From contig JAABQB010000001.1 in the NCBI GenBank assembly GCA_011391695.1, positions 46,639 through 110,638 of the forward strand: DNA of 64,000 nucleotides, read 5' to 3'. Below are positions 25,081-34,547 of the stretch, one piece after another. The notes below the pieces were generated by a model, which saw only the letters and a list, made by a program, of their open reading frames with translations, searched no databases and was not told where the DNA came from. Position 1 is the stretch's first letter. Every line of letters starts with the position of its first letter. A program made the position numbers and the translations under genes. Origin of the DNA: Desulfobacteraceae bacterium (GTDB lineage: Bacteria > Desulfobacterota > Desulfobacteria > Desulfobacterales > RPRI01).

Positions 25081-26433
25081 ATGGTGGCTTTTCGATATGT
25101 TGCTGTTCTTGTTGCGGTTTATTTATCATTTATTATTCCTGCAAGCAGTCTTGCCGGATATGACTATATAGATATAAACAGCCCTTTTTTACGGAAGATA
25201 CCGATTGCAGTCCCTGTATTCGGGACAGATACAGCAAATGAAACCGGCATGCAGTTATCAAAGAAAGCTTCCGACATGCTTTCCGGAATGCTTGATTTTA
25301 CCGGATATTTCAAGATGCTCGATAGGGATAGTTTTATTGAAGATTCTGCGAAAATAAAACCGGATGCTTCAAATATATATTTTCCCAACTGGACTGCCGT
25401 TGGAGCTGAACTGCTTGTTGCCGGAAATCTTCAGGTCAAAGGCGGTGTTCTTGAAATCGAACTGAGGCTGTTTGATACGATTAAAGCCGGCCAGCTTATC
25501 GGCAAAAAGTACACTACCAGTGTGAATGACTTAAGGGATGTTATCAAGCGTTTTTCCGGCGAGATCATTTATTACCTTACCGGGAACAGGGGTTTTTTTG
25601 ACAGCCAGATAGCATTTGTTTCGAGCGGAACCGGCAATAAGGAGATTTATATATGCGAATTTGACGGGTCCAATACGAGTCAGTTTACGCGCAACAAGGC
25701 AATAACTATTTTCCCGGCGTGGTCATCGGATGGACATTGGATTGCTTTTACCTCGTATATAAAAGGGAATCCGGACCTTTATATCGTAAATACGGGGGAC
25801 AGGAGTATGTCTGTTGTTGCAAAGAAAGGAATAAATATTACGCCGGCCTGGGTGCCTGGCAAATTTGAGCTTGCAGCAACCCTTTCATATTCAGGCGACC
25901 AGGATATTTATCTTCTGACGGGAACAGGTAAAGAGATAAAAAAGTTGACAAATGAGCGTGGAAGTGATGTATCTCCAACATGGTCTCCTGACGGGAAAAA
26001 GATGGCTTTTGTTTCCAGCAGGTCCGGAACACCCCAAGTCTATGTTCAGGATGTTGATACCGGGCATGTCGAACGAATCACCTTTTATGGCCGTTACAAT
26101 ACCCAGCCAAGCTGGTCACCGAAAGGTGATAAAATAGCATATTCAGGAATGAACGGTGGAAGACATAATATCTACACCATAGGTCTTGGTGGAAAAGATC
26201 CGGTTCAATTGACCGGCAATGCCGGAGATAATGAATCCCCTTCATGGTCTCCGGATGGAAGCCTTATCGTATTCAGTTCGACGCGTGAAGGTCCATCCAG
26301 AATTTTTGTGATGACAGCCTTCGGAACGGATCAGAGGCGTTTGCTCGCCATTTCCGGTGAGCAGACAAGCCCAAAGTGGTCTCCCGGATTGAACAATAAA
26401 CAACCATCAATTTCTAACTTAGGAGGTTTATAA
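25081..26433 (+). CDS. tolB: TolB periplasmic beta-propeller protein
   Basis: A 450-residue exported protein: signal peptide (to about SSLAG), an N-terminal TolB domain, and a C-terminal six-bladed propeller with repeated PD40 units (FPAWSSDGHWIAFTS, SPTWSPDGKKMAFVS, QPSWSPKGDKIAYSG, SPSWSPDGSLIVFSS). It binds Pal and links it to TolA. The site AAAAGGATC precedes ATG 25081. Pal follows after three bases. Confidence 0.95.
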   Translation: MVAFRYVAVLVAVYLSFIIPASSLAGYDYIDINSPFLRKIPIAVPVFGTDTANETGMQLSKKASDMLSGMLDFTGYFKMLDRDSFIEDSAKIKPDASNIYFPNWTAVGAELLVAGNLQVKGGVLEIELRLFDTIKAGQLIGKKYTTSVNDLRDVIKRFSGEIIYYLTGNRGFFDSQIAFVSSGTGNKEIYICEFDGSNTSQFTRNKAITIFPAWSSDGHWIAFTSYIKGNPDLYIVNTGDRSMSVVAKKGINITPAWVPGKFELAATLSYSGDQDIYLLTGTGKEIKKLTNERGSDVSPTWSPDGKKMAFVSSRSGTPQVYVQDVDTGHVERITFYGRYNTQPSWSPKGDKIAYSGMNGGRHNIYTIGLGGKDPVQLTGNAGDNESPSWSPDGSLIVFSSTREGPSRIFVMTAFGTDQRRLLAISGEQTSPKWSPGLNNKQPSISNLGGL

Positions 26434-26435
26434 AA

Positions 26436-27017
26436 ATGAAAAAAAGCATTTGGGTTGTTTTGGCGCTTTTATTGGTAATTCCCGGCCTGTTATTTACTGC
26501 TTCCTGTGGAAAGAAGAGTCTTACGGCTGATATTGAGACCATGAAGGATAAGACAAAAGAAGCACCTGCGCCTCCCCCGAGGGCTTCGGCTCCAGCCCCG
26601 GCTCCGGTCGTTCAAAAGGCTCCGGAGCCCTTGAAAATCTCTGAAGAAGAGATGAGGGCAAGGGAAAAAACCTCGGCTATGCAGGCGTTGATGAATGAGG
26701 ATGTGTACTTTGATTATGACAGTGCTGCTCTTGCTCCTGCTGCTCAGGAAATTCTGAAAAAGAAAGCGGTCGCCCTTAATAAATATTCCAATATTTCAAT
26801 AACGATCGAGGGTCATTGCGATGAGCGGGGAACCAATGAATATAACCTTGCACTTGGAGAAAGACGCGCTGAAAGTGCGAAGAAATTTCTCATCGATCTT
26901 GGCCTCGCGGCATCACGTTTCACAACAATCAGTTATGGCGAAGAAAAACCCGTTGGTACGAGCAGCAATGAAGAAGCCTGGGTAAAGAACAGAAGGGCTC
27001 ACTTTGTATTGAAATAG
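26436..27017 (+). CDS. pal: Pal peptidoglycan-associated lipoprotein
   Basis: A 193-residue lipoprotein with lipobox LLFTASCG and a Pro/Ala linker. Its OmpA-like peptidoglycan-binding domain has ITIEGHCDERGTNEYNLALG and RAESAKKFLIDLG, including the Asp and Arg that bind diaminopimelate. The site AGGAGG precedes the start. Confidence 0.95.
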   Translation: MKKSIWVVLALLLVIPGLLFTASCGKKSLTADIETMKDKTKEAPAPPPRASAPAPAPVVQKAPEPLKISEEEMRAREKTSAMQALMNEDVYFDYDSAALAPAAQEILKKKAVALNKYSNISITIEGHCDERGTNEYNLALGERRAESAKKFLIDLGLAASRFTTISYGEEKPVGTSSNEEAWVKNRRAHFVLK

Positions 27018-27162
27018 TGTGCGCTGTTTTTATACAAGATGCAGTTTCGGTTTAACGGCGTCAATAGTATTCAGAGAGCAGGCGTGGGAATCCTTCTGTT
27101 CTGTTAACCGAAACAGCAGGTATATTATAAGATTAACGCCCATAATAATTGGTCGTAATAAT

Positions 27163-28062
27163 ATGAAAAATAAACTTTTTATTATTTTGGTTTTAATAGC
27201 TTTTTCCGGTTTCGGATGCGCTTTGCGTAAAGATGTAGATATCTTGAATAACCGTATCGGAGAAATGAGGCTGCGCGTTTTTACTGCAGAAAGTGAAATC
27301 ACCCAGCTTAAGGCTCAGGCTGATAATATCAGGATGCGGGCCGATGAGATAAGCAGGGCAGGGGATGAAAAGGAAAAAAGCTTAAGGGGGCAGAGTGCCG
27401 GACAGCGGACTGAAATTGAGGCGCTGAAGGAAAACATCAGTGTCTTAAACGGGAGACTTGAGGAGACCAATCATCTGCTGAAACAAAAAATTAAAACCCA
27501 GGAGGAATCCGAGAAGAAAATTGACGGCAGGCTTGCCCGTATTGAAGAGGAATCCGCGACTTACAGGACGTACAAAGATCGTATTGCGGTGCTTGAACAG
27601 TATCTGAGCATTGAAGCAAAAGAGAAAGTGGGAACCCCCGATTCGGATGCTGCTAAAAAAGATGATCAAAAAAAGATTACCAAAGAGATTGCCGAAGATG
27701 AATTATATGCATCTGCATCACAGGCTTATAATAAGGGGAATTATTCAACAGCCCGTGAGAAATTTCAGGAGTTGATGGCAAAATACCCTGAATCAGATAA
27801 AAAAGATAATTGCCAGTTCTGGATTGGTGAAAGTTTCTATCAGGAAAAATGGTATGAAAAAGCCATTCTGGAATATCAGAAGGTAATAGAAAAGTATCCA
27901 AAAGGTAACAAGATCCAGGCTGCTTTGTTAAAACAGGGGCTCTCTTTTTATAATATCGGAGATAAGCAGAATGCGACTCTCGTGTTAAACGAACTTATAC
28001 AAAAACATCCAAAATCAAATGAAGCCAAAGTTGCCGCCAAGAAGCTGAAAGGATTTAAATAA
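27163..28062 (+). CDS. cpoB: CpoB/YbgF-type cell-division coordinator lipoprotein
   Basis: A 299-residue protein starting at ATG 27163 with a lipoprotein signal (IAFSGFGCAL). A long coiled coil (residues ~30-190) precedes C-terminal tetratricopeptide repeats (AYNKGNYSTAREKFQELMAK; WIGESFYQEKWYEKAILEYQ; LNELIQKHPKSNEAKVA). Last gene of the tol-pal cluster, where CpoB links outer-membrane constriction with peptidoglycan synthesis. The ribosome-binding site is weak; the reading upstream to 27019 is not protein-like. Confidence 0.9.
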   Translation: MKNKLFIILVLIAFSGFGCALRKDVDILNNRIGEMRLRVFTAESEITQLKAQADNIRMRADEISRAGDEKEKSLRGQSAGQRTEIEALKENISVLNGRLEETNHLLKQKIKTQEESEKKIDGRLARIEEESATYRTYKDRIAVLEQYLSIEAKEKVGTPDSDAAKKDDQKKITKEIAEDELYASASQAYNKGNYSTAREKFQELMAKYPESDKKDNCQFWIGESFYQEKWYEKAILEYQKVIEKYPKGNKIQAALLKQGLSFYNIGDKQNATLVLNELIQKHPKSNEAKVAAKKLKGFK

Positions 28063-28092
28063 GCTTGTCTCTAACCCTTTAAAGAGCATAAG

Positions 28093-28602
28093 ATGATAAA
28101 AATCATCGGCATAGACCCGGGCCTCTCATCTACAGGTTTTGGAATAGTAAGGGGTAGAGGCCTTAAAGTCAAGGAATACGCTTTTGGCAGCATCAATACT
28201 TCAAGAAGTCATATCTTGCCTGAACGCCTCAATCTCATTTTCTCGAAACTAAACTCTCTTCTCGCAGATGAAACACCAGATCTAATGGTTATAGAAGATG
28301 TGTTCTCCCTTGAGAGATATCCCAAATCCGGAATAAATCTCGGTAAAGTAACAGGCGTTATTCTCCTTTCGGCCTGTCGCGCAAATATCCCGGTGATTGA
28401 AGTTGCCGTGCGGGAGGTTAAGCATGTTTTGACTGGTAATGGAAATGCAAGCAAGGAACAGCTCGAGCTGACAGTGCGGCGGTTCTTAAACCTCGCGGAC
28501 CGGATAAAGCCTTATCATGCTTCAGATGCGATTGCGCTGGCTCTTTTGGGGCTATTCAGGTACAAAAATGAAAAAAATACGGTTAAGAGTTCCTGTTTAT
28601 AA
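28093..28602 (+). CDS. ruvC: RuvC Holliday-junction resolvase
   Basis: A 169-residue RNase H-fold resolvase. Active-site acidic residues are seen in IIGIDPGLSSTGFG, VIEDVFS and YHASDAIALAL. It cuts junctions moved by RuvAB, encoded just downstream. Confidence 0.95.
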   Translation: MIKIIGIDPGLSSTGFGIVRGRGLKVKEYAFGSINTSRSHILPERLNLIFSKLNSLLADETPDLMVIEDVFSLERYPKSGINLGKVTGVILLSACRANIPVIEVAVREVKHVLTGNGNASKEQLELTVRRFLNLADRIKPYHASDAIALALLGLFRYKNEKNTVKSSCL

Positions 28603-28657
28603 ACCGAAGAACATCGAATTTTGAAATACGAAGTACGATGTACGAACGACGGAAAAA
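28603..28657 (+). repeat. short heptamer island before ruvA
   Basis: GAACATCGAA and AAGTACGATGTACGAACGACG units, the terminal block of the composite islands, sit between ruvC and the ruvA ribosome-binding site. Confidence 0.7.
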
Positions 28658-28673
28658 ATCGGAGAAGAACTTA

Positions 28674-29294
28674 ATGATAGGGTATCTGGAGGGTAAGCTG
28701 TTAAAAAAAGAGAGCGAGCGAATACTTCTGCTCGTAAATCATACCGGATATGAAATAATGCTTCCGCCCATAGTTATGGAGACATTGAATGCAAAATCGG
28801 TTGGGGATGAAGCATCCTTTTATGTCTATTTCCATCAGTCGGAAAGACAGCCAAAACCTGTATTGATCGGTTTTAATCTTGAAATCGAAAAGGAATTCTT
28901 TCAGAATTTCATTTCCGTGGAAGATATAGGCCCCATGAAAGCTGTCAAGGCTATGAATATTCCGATCCGCGATATTGCTGTCGCAATAGAATCAAAGGAT
29001 TTTGCGAGGCTGATGCAGCTGAAAGGTATCGGGAGCAGGACGGCGCATAAAATCGTAGCCACGCTTGAGGGGAAGATGGATAAATATACCCTTATCAGGA
29101 AAACCGATAATAAACAACAAGCGCCCGCAATTAAAGACCTGGCTCAACAGGTGATTGAAGTGCTTGTAACTCAGCTCGGTTACAAACCGTTCGATGCCAG
29201 GAAACTGGTTGCTGAAGCAATGTACCGAAACAGCTCTATATCAAAGCCCGAAGAGTTGTTTGAAGAAGTCTATCGTGGAGAGAATGTATTATGA
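28674..29294 (+). CDS. ruvA: RuvA Holliday-junction-binding subunit
   Basis: A 206-residue protein with the usual N-terminal OB domain ([20 protein letters not shown]), helix-hairpin-helix pair ([33 protein letters not shown]) and C-terminal RuvB-contacting domain. ATG 28674 has GGAGAAG upstream; the longer frame starts in repeat DNA. It overlaps ruvB by ATGA. Confidence 0.94.
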   Translation: MIGYLEGKLLKKESERILLLVNHTGYEIMLPPIVMETLNAKSVGDEASFYVYFHQSERQPKPVLIGFNLEIEKEFFQNFISVEDIGPMKAVKAMNIPIRDIAVAIESKDFARLMQLKGIGSRTAHKIVATLEGKMDKYTLIRKTDNKQQAPAIKDLAQQVIEVLVTQLGYKPFDARKLVAEAMYRNSSISKPEELFEEVYRGENVL

Positions 29295-30331
29295 CCGATG
29301 ATATACTGACTTATACCTCCGTGAAAAACGAAATGCTTTCAGGTTCGTCTCTCTCTATCGACGAGGAGCCTGAAATACTCTCTCTGCGCCCTGGATCCAT
29401 ATCCGATTATATTGGCCAGAGCGAGGTGGTTGAAACTCTTAAAATTGCAATTGAAGCTGCAAAGCTGCGCAGTGAGCCGATAGACCATGTCCTTTTTCAC
29501 GGGCCTCCGGGCCTTGGCAAAACCACTCTTGCACATATTATTGCCAACGAAACAGGCGCAAACCTGACTGTTACTTCCGGGCCGGCTCTGGAAAAAGGAG
29601 GAGATCTTATCGGAATCCTCACTCATCTGGAGGAAGGGGACATCCTATTTATAGATGAGATTCACCGGACTCCCAAGGTGGTTGAAGAGTTTCTTTATCC
29701 TGCCATGGAGGATTTCGCCATTGATTTCGTGTTCGACAAGGGAGTTAATGCCAGAAGCCACAGGTATCGTCTTAAGCGATTCGTCCTTATCGGTGCCACT
29801 ACGAGGGTCGGATTGCTGTCCGCACCCTTGAGAGAACGTTTTGGTATTTTCAGAACCCTTGATTTTTACAGTGAACCGGAGCTGGTTGAAATTGCAAGAA
29901 GGTCTGCCCAGCTGCTGAAAATAGAAGTCGAAGAAGATGGCGCTTCCGAGCTGTCAAGGCGTTCGCGGGGTACTCCAAGAATCATTAACAGGCTTTTAAA
30001 GCGCGTGAGAGATTATGCACAGGTAAGGGGGGACGGTCTAATAAACAAAAATACGGTACAGGAAGCCCTCGCTCTCGAAGGAGTTGACAATAAAGGTCTT
30101 ACAAATCTTGACCGCCGGTATATCAAAACAATAATAGATTTTTACAAGGGAGGGCCTGTTGGCATAGAGGCAATAGCAGCAACGCTGCAGGAGGAATCGG
30201 ATACCCTTGTGGATGTTGTAGAACCGTTTCTCCTTAAAATCGGTTTTATTGTGAGAACCTCCTCAGGCCGAAAGGCCTCCGAAGAAGCATACCGGCATCT
30301 TGGATATCATATCAGAAATGGAAGCCATTAG
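29291..30331 (+). CDS. ruvB: RuvB branch-migration motor ATPase
   Basis: A 346-residue AAA+ motor. Walker A is [13 protein letters not shown], Walker B is ILFIDEIHR, sensor I is [20 protein letters not shown], and the C-terminal winged helix is [20 protein letters not shown]. Last gene of ruvCAB. Confidence 0.96.
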   Translation: MTDDILTYTSVKNEMLSGSSLSIDEEPEILSLRPGSISDYIGQSEVVETLKIAIEAAKLRSEPIDHVLFHGPPGLGKTTLAHIIANETGANLTVTSGPALEKGGDLIGILTHLEEGDILFIDEIHRTPKVVEEFLYPAMEDFAIDFVFDKGVNARSHRYRLKRFVLIGATTRVGLLSAPLRERFGIFRTLDFYSEPELVEIARRSAQLLKIEVEEDGASELSRRSRGTPRIINRLLKRVRDYAQVRGDGLINKNTVQEALALEGVDNKGLTNLDRRYIKTIIDFYKGGPVGIEAIAATLQEESDTLVDVVEPFLLKIGFIVRTSSGRKASEEAYRHLGYHIRNGSH

Positions 30332-30394
30332 ACATTGATAGTAAACGGCTTCAAAGGATTTAAAACAGATTTTTTTTAAGTCAAAGGAATTCCG

Positions 30395-31080
30395 GTGGGA
30401 TATTTTCCGAGAAAGCTTGATAAGGCATTAACCTTTGCTACATCCCTGCTGAAATCAAAAAGAAAATACCATACGCTTATACTGCTGGGAGATGATGGAA
30501 AGATCAAGCATATAAGAATAATAAGAGGCGTGATAATTTCTCTTTTATTGGTCCAGATTTTGATACTCTGTTCAGGAGCCTATTTTTTTTCTTCGGGAAT
30601 GAGGCTTGTGGAAGATAAAAAAGCTGTGGAGAATGAACTGATTACTGCACAAAAGAATTATCTGACCATAAGAGATGAAAAAGACATGCTGATGGCTCGA
30701 CTGGTCCTTGCAGAGGCTCTGGTTAATAAGGAGACAGGCGGTGCCGGGGTCTCAAAAACGGCAGAGATATCAGTAAATGCTTCTGCTGCTCAAAAACCCC
30801 TGACTCCTGTAAACAGCGGCAGGGTTTTAGTTGATAAGAGCCAATTGCAAAAGTCTCAAAAATTCCCTCTCCCCTTGCGGGAGAGGGTTAGGGTGAGGGG
30901 GAAAAACAATAATTATCAATGAGTTTTATCTCACTCTCCCCTTAATCCCCCCCCCTCAAGGGAGGGGAAACATACTTTTGCAATTGGCTCGATAATATTA
31001 ATGTTTTTCATGAAGCGGGCGCAAACAGGCTGAAAATAAAGTTTGACTTAAAAAGCGGCCACAATTCAAAGACACTATGA
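30395..31080 (+). pseudogene. membrane-anchored coiled-coil protein interrupted by a small inverted-repeat element
   Basis: GTG 30395 (site AAAGGAA) opens a protein with one membrane helix (VIISLLLVQILILCSGAYFF) and a coiled coil, family unrecognised. The present frame ends at 30922 after ~25 residues encoded by a mobile element (KFPLPLRERVRVRG). Removing the element (30838-30990) and one copy of its GATAA duplication joins RVLVD directly to NINVFHEAGANRLKIKF and runs in frame to TGA 31078-31080: 175 residues. The insertion replaces the last 28 residues, so the gene may be inactive or make a chimaeric protein. It lies just upstream of bactofilin, with which it may once have worked. Confidence 0.8.
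30838..30990. mobile_element. miniature inverted-repeat element 1 (153 bp)
   Basis: Perfect 17-bp terminal inverted repeats, GAGCCAATTGCAAAAGT at 30838-30854 and its complement at 30974-30990, are flanked by 5-bp direct repeats GATAA (30833-30837 and 30991-30995). The interior carries CTCCCCTTGCGGGAGAGG and related GC-rich palindromic DNA. No transposase is encoded, so it would need one in trans. Confidence 0.88.
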
Positions 31081-31135
31081 CGTATCCGTTACAGAAATTG
31101 ACTGTTTTCCTTCGTTTTTTAAAGGAGATATAATA

Positions 31136-31480
31136 GTGGGCAAGAAGTCAGACATATCAATTATTGATGCAGGGCTGAAAATAAAGGGGGTTTTTTCCTA
31201 TAAGGGGAAGCTTGTTGTAAATGGTATGATTGAGGGGAATATAACCGGAGAAAATCTTATAATCGCTGAAGGCGGTGTTGTTATTGCGAATGTTAATGTA
31301 CATTCTGTGTCTGTCGGGGGAAAATTTGAAGGTGATTTAACCGCTCTAAATGAGGTTCTGATACTGCCTACTGGAATTTGTTCAGGAAAATTTTTATGTA
31401 AAAGTCTTGTTGTTAAGGACGGGGGACTTATAAACGGTGACGTTAAATGTGCCAGGTGGGATCGGGCTTCCGCAACATAG
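31136..31480 (+). CDS. bactofilin
   Basis: A 114-residue polymer-forming protein of the bactofilin family: short N-terminal tail, then a right-handed beta-helix of repeated hydrophobic-glycine strands (LKIKGVFSYKGKLVVNGMIE; NLIIAEGGVVIANVNVHSV; GKFLCKSLVVKDGGLINGDV). GTG 31136 follows AAAGGAGATATAATA. Bactofilins form non-nucleotide-dependent filaments at the membrane and often scaffold wall enzymes. The interrupted membrane protein upstream is a plausible former partner. Confidence 0.9.
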   Translation: MGKKSDISIIDAGLKIKGVFSYKGKLVVNGMIEGNITGENLIIAEGGVVIANVNVHSVSVGGKFEGDLTALNEVLILPTGICSGKFLCKSLVVKDGGLINGDVKCARWDRASAT

Positions 31481-31505
31481 CTTTTTACAAGTCCGACAAT
31501 ATCCG

Positions 31506-31638
31506 AGGTAATTGCAAAAGTGATAAAAAAAAGAAAAGTTTGTCATTCCCACGGAAGTGGGAATCCAGTTTTTTCAATAGATTGCGAAAATTTCTGGATT
31601 CCCGTTTTCACGGGAATGACGACTTGTGCAATTACCGC
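31506..31638. mobile_element. miniature inverted-repeat element 2 (about 133 bp)
   Basis: The ends AGGTAATTGCAAAAGT (31506-31521) and ACTTGTGCAATTACCGC (31622-31638) are imperfect inverted repeats whose inner 12 bases match element 1 (AATTGCAAAAGT). ATCCG occurs on both sides (31501-31505 and 31639-31643) as a target duplication. The interior is the TCATTCCC...GGGAATCC palindrome common in bacterial intergenic DNA. It has cut the end of the CYTH gene. Confidence 0.78.
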
Positions 31639-32246
31639 ATCCGTTCCGCTTTAATTTTATAAAAATATTTTGAAAAATCGGCTTCAATATTTTTAAAATT
31701 TTCAAATGTCACGTCGGAAAAAGAAATACCGAGGCTTTTTTTCAATATATCAAATAGTTCAAGATAATTGAAAAGAATTCTTTCCTCCCAGTCAAGGCCA
31801 AGCAAAGAGGCATATTCTATGATTTCTCCCTTGTTGCCTTCTATCTCAAGAAAATCTCCGTAAGGCATTTTGTCTATACAAAAATAAGTTTTTCCCAATA
31901 TAAATGTTTCACGCCATTTTTCATATATCTGTTCTTGAATAAAACCCAGGGATTCTAATATTCTGATAGCAGTAGAGAAATCGCTGACTTCAACTTCCAG
32001 TTCCCTTAACATCTTGAAACGGCTGTCAGCATCAGGGGCCGGGGATTTGAAGGTAAGAGTCGTTTTTGAGTCTTTGCGAAGCCTTAGCAATGATTTGTTT
32101 TTGATAAAATTTTTATCTTTATCTTCGAACCTGATGTTGGTTTCAAAAATATTGCCGCCTGAAAGAGCTCCAAGAGAGATGAGCTTTTCGCGCAGCATGG
32201 CTGGATCGGTGATAAAAAATTTTACTTCGGTTTCAATATGTTCCAT
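31632..32246 (-). CDS. CYTH-domain protein (CyaB/thiamine-triphosphatase-like), end altered by element 2
   Basis: A 204-residue protein with the CYTH signature near the start (HIETEVKF, giving ExExK) and alternating basic and acidic strands (SLLRLRKDSKTTLTFKSP; ELEVEVSD; YFCIDKMPYGDFLEIEG). These form the triphosphate tunnel. Members are class IV adenylate cyclases or triphosphatases; the substrate here is unknown. The last codons and TAA come from the inverted repeat of element 2. Without the element, the frame would read AERILSDL and stop at ~31487. The change is only a few residues, so the protein is probably active. Confidence 0.87.
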   Translation of the reverse strand: MEHIETEVKFFITDPAMLREKLISLGALSGGNIFETNIRFEDKDKNFIKNKSLLRLRKDSKTTLTFKSPAPDADSRFKMLRELEVEVSDFSTAIRILESLGFIQEQIYEKWRETFILGKTYFCIDKMPYGDFLEIEGNKGEIIEYASLLGLDWEERILFNYLELFDILKKSLGISFSDVTFENFKNIEADFSKYFYKIKAERMR

Positions 32247-32529
32247 ATATCGTGTTAGTGTATTGTTTTAAATTATGTTGTTTTAAGGATTAATTTTATG
32301 ATAGCAGTATCAGAACAGGAAATACAACAGATTTCATGGATAACATCCTGAAGCGGAACGCTCACAAATGGCCAGATTAGATTCATAAGCAAGCTATGGG
32401 AAATGCGTTCGCTATTGCGGTTCAACATTCTTACCGTATAATGTATTGTTGAATAATGTGAATTTCTCTTGACACGGGCGTCTAATTTATCTAAAAGACC
32501 CTGATTAATAAAATACAGGAGTTACAGCT
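32247..32529. other. spacer upstream of rplM with candidate promoters
   Basis: No gene is supported. TTGACA (32469-32474), 17 bases, TAAAAG (32492-32497) is a plausible promoter for rplM-rpsI. A second possible -10 (TATAAT near 32440) lies within a loose dyad TTCAACA...TGTTGAA. Confidence 0.45.
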
Positions 32530-32964
32530 GTGAAAAAATATACAATCAGTGCAAAAGAAATTGATATAAAAGAAAAATGGGTAATTGTTGATGCAAATGG
32601 AGCCATTCTTGGAAGGCTTGCATCTAATGTAGCTTCCCGGTTGAGGGGTAAAAATAATCCTTTGTTTACGCCTCACGTAGATACGGGGGAAAGCGTTATT
32701 GTTATTAATGCTGATAAGATTACTCTTACAGGCAATAAGCTTGGGCAAAAACGCTATTACAGACATAGTGGTTATACAGGCGGACTTAAAGAGATTACCG
32801 CCAAAAAGCTTCTTGAGACAAAGCCGGAAGATATTATCCGGTTTGCTGTTAAAGGGATGTTGCCAAAAAATAAACTTGGGGCAAAGCTATATAAAAAGCT
32901 GAAAGTTTATGCCGGCGAAAAGCATCCCCATGAGGCCCAGAGACCCGAAGCTATACAGATCTAA
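32530..32964 (+). CDS. rplM: 50S ribosomal protein L13
   Basis: A 144-residue L13 with the family segments [49 protein letters not shown] and [19 protein letters not shown] 32530 follows CAGGAG. It is in the usual operon with rpsI. Confidence 0.97.
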   Translation: MKKYTISAKEIDIKEKWVIVDANGAILGRLASNVASRLRGKNNPLFTPHVDTGESVIVINADKITLTGNKLGQKRYYRHSGYTGGLKEITAKKLLETKPEDIIRFAVKGMLPKNKLGAKLYKKLKVYAGEKHPHEAQRPEAIQI

Positions 32965-33005
32965 TTATTAAAATTTTGATAAATTTGTGATTACCGAGGA
33001 ATTAA

Positions 33006-33401
33006 ATGGATAAACAGAACCTGTTTTACGCTACTGGAAGACGAAAAAGCGCTATTGCGAGAGCCTGGCTAAAACCTGGAACCGGGCAATTCATAATTAA
33101 TGAACAGCCTGTAGAAAAATACTTCAATGTCGAATCCTCAAGGGTTGATTTAATAAAACCCTTTGTAATTACCAATACGCTCGGCACATTTGATGTTAAA
33201 GTCCGCGTAATTGGCGGAGGAATTACAGGGCAGGCAGGCGCTGTAAGGCTTGGAATCACAAGGGCACTCCTTATTGCCAATCCTGACTTCAGACAAGTCC
33301 TGAAAAAAGCCGGTTTTGTCAGACGCGACCCGAGATCCAAGGAAAGAAAAAAATACGGTCAGCGGGGCGCAAGAGCAAGATACCAGTTCTCAAAGCGATA
33401 A
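33006..33401 (+). CDS. rpsI: 30S ribosomal protein S9
   Basis: A 131-residue S9: FYATGRRKSAIARAWLKPGT at the start, GGGITGQAGAVRLGITRALL in the middle, and the basic tail ending ARARYQFSKR that reaches the P-site tRNA. The site GAGGAA precedes ATG 33006. Confidence 0.98.
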   Translation: MDKQNLFYATGRRKSAIARAWLKPGTGQFIINEQPVEKYFNVESSRVDLIKPFVITNTLGTFDVKVRVIGGGITGQAGAVRLGITRALLIANPDFRQVLKKAGFVRRDPRSKERKKYGQRGARARYQFSKR

Positions 33402-33431
33402 AATCAATTGTTTTAATAAATACAGTAAAAG

Positions 33432-33470
33432 AAGGGAAAAGCCCGTTTAGCTTTTCCCTTTTAATTTTTA
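33432..33470 (+). terminator. rho-independent terminator of rplM-rpsI
   Basis: AAGGGAAAAGC (33432-33442) and GCTTTTCCCTT (33450-33460) form an 11-bp stem followed by a T-rich tail. Confidence 0.88.
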
Positions 33471-33474
33471 TTCC

Positions 33475-33541
33475 GTTGACCCCTGACCCCTGACCCCTGA
33501 TAACTGATTACTGACCACTGATCACTGACCAATGTCTTCTG
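33475..33541. repeat. heptamer island: NNNCTGA units
   Basis: CCCCTGA three times, then TAACTGA, TTACTGA, CCACTGA, TCACTGA, all in exact 7-bp phase. It runs into the last codons of the MBL hydrolase on the minus strand. Confidence 0.88.
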
Positions 33542-34547
33542 ACTTCTGCTTTTCGTATGCCTGCCTTGCTTCTTCGTATAAAAGATTTTCGCTATAGATA
33601 TTCCTGGGGGAAAAGTGGAAGATTGTAAATTGTTTAGCCTTTGCTTTGGCCGCGATATGCCCGGCCTGAGTAGCTGTGAGGTGAAATTTTTTTTCAGCAA
33701 GGGCCCTGTCCTTATCAAGAAAGCTCGCCTCAATATAAAGATGGTCTGATTCATTCACAAATTCAATGATTTTATCCAGATTTGATTTGCTGCAGGCGGC
33801 ATCCACAATATAGGTAATTTTCTGTCCCGGTGTAATAACGGCAATTTTATCAGCAAGTTCTCCAAGAATAAATTTATCGGTACATGTTTTAACGCTCCCG
33901 GTATGCACCTCAAATTCCGAATCAGGATCCTGCTGGTTGAACAGCGCCTCCTTAAAAATTCTCAGCCAAGGTCCGATTTCAAGTCCTAAAGACGCTACAT
34001 TATCCTTTAGTATGTTAACATGAAAACGTTCTTTCAATGAAAAACCGAGACAGGGTATTCCGTGGTCAAGAATTATAGTTGAAACTGTGAGGCCTGGTTC
34101 TTCGTGCAGTAGGCCATTGAAAGGAATTGCTATTGTTTCAGGGTCGGGGGAAAACCTGTTAGTGCATCTGTATGTTTTTGTTACAAGTTCGTTTGTATTT
34201 GTTTCTGTTGCGTAAAGGACCAGCTGTTGACTGTAATTCCCAACAAGATTCCATGAATATCCTGCAAGTTTGCCCTCGATATTTTTTAAAAACCCCTCCG
34301 GCCCATACAGGTAAAGATTCTTGTTGCGCCCGAGAAAAAGTCGAAGCAGCCTGTCAAAACCGGAAAAATGGTCCATGTGAGTATGTGAAATAAAAACATG
34401 ACTTATTTTCAGGATGTCTCTCGGAGAAAGGGAATAGATGTCACCGAGATCGAATAAGACCGCTCTTTTTTCAAAAAGGAAGGGTATAAACAAACACGGG
34501 TCTTCAAAAGGGCCGTTTACTGTCCTTGGATGGAAGAATGGGCGCAT
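33522..34547 (-). CDS. metallo-beta-lactamase-fold hydrolase (RNase Z-like)
   Basis: A 341-residue MBL-fold enzyme with the metal motif ISHTHMDHFSGFDRLL, a later VDAACSK and a C-terminal IFHFSPRNIY. The layout matches RNase Z-like hydrolases, but the substrate cannot be told. ATG 34547 (MRPFFHPRTVNGPFEDP) is chosen because it overlaps the upstream stop as TAATG; a longer frame would overlap by 40 bases. The last few codons lie in a heptamer island. Translation is coupled to the hypothetical gene upstream. Confidence 0.85.
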   Translation of the reverse strand: MRPFFHPRTVNGPFEDPCLFIPFLFEKRAVLFDLGDIYSLSPRDILKISHVFISHTHMDHFSGFDRLLRLFLGRNKNLYLYGPEGFLKNIEGKLAGYSWNLVGNYSQQLVLYATETNTNELVTKTYRCTNRFSPDPETIAIPFNGLLHEEPGLTVSTIILDHGIPCLGFSLKERFHVNILKDNVASLGLEIGPWLRIFKEALFNQQDPDSEFEVHTGSVKTCTDKFILGELADKIAVITPGQKITYIVDAACSKSNLDKIIEFVNESDHLYIEASFLDKDRALAEKKFHLTATQAGHIAAKAKAKQFTIFHFSPRNIYSENLLYEEARQAYEKQKSEDIGQ

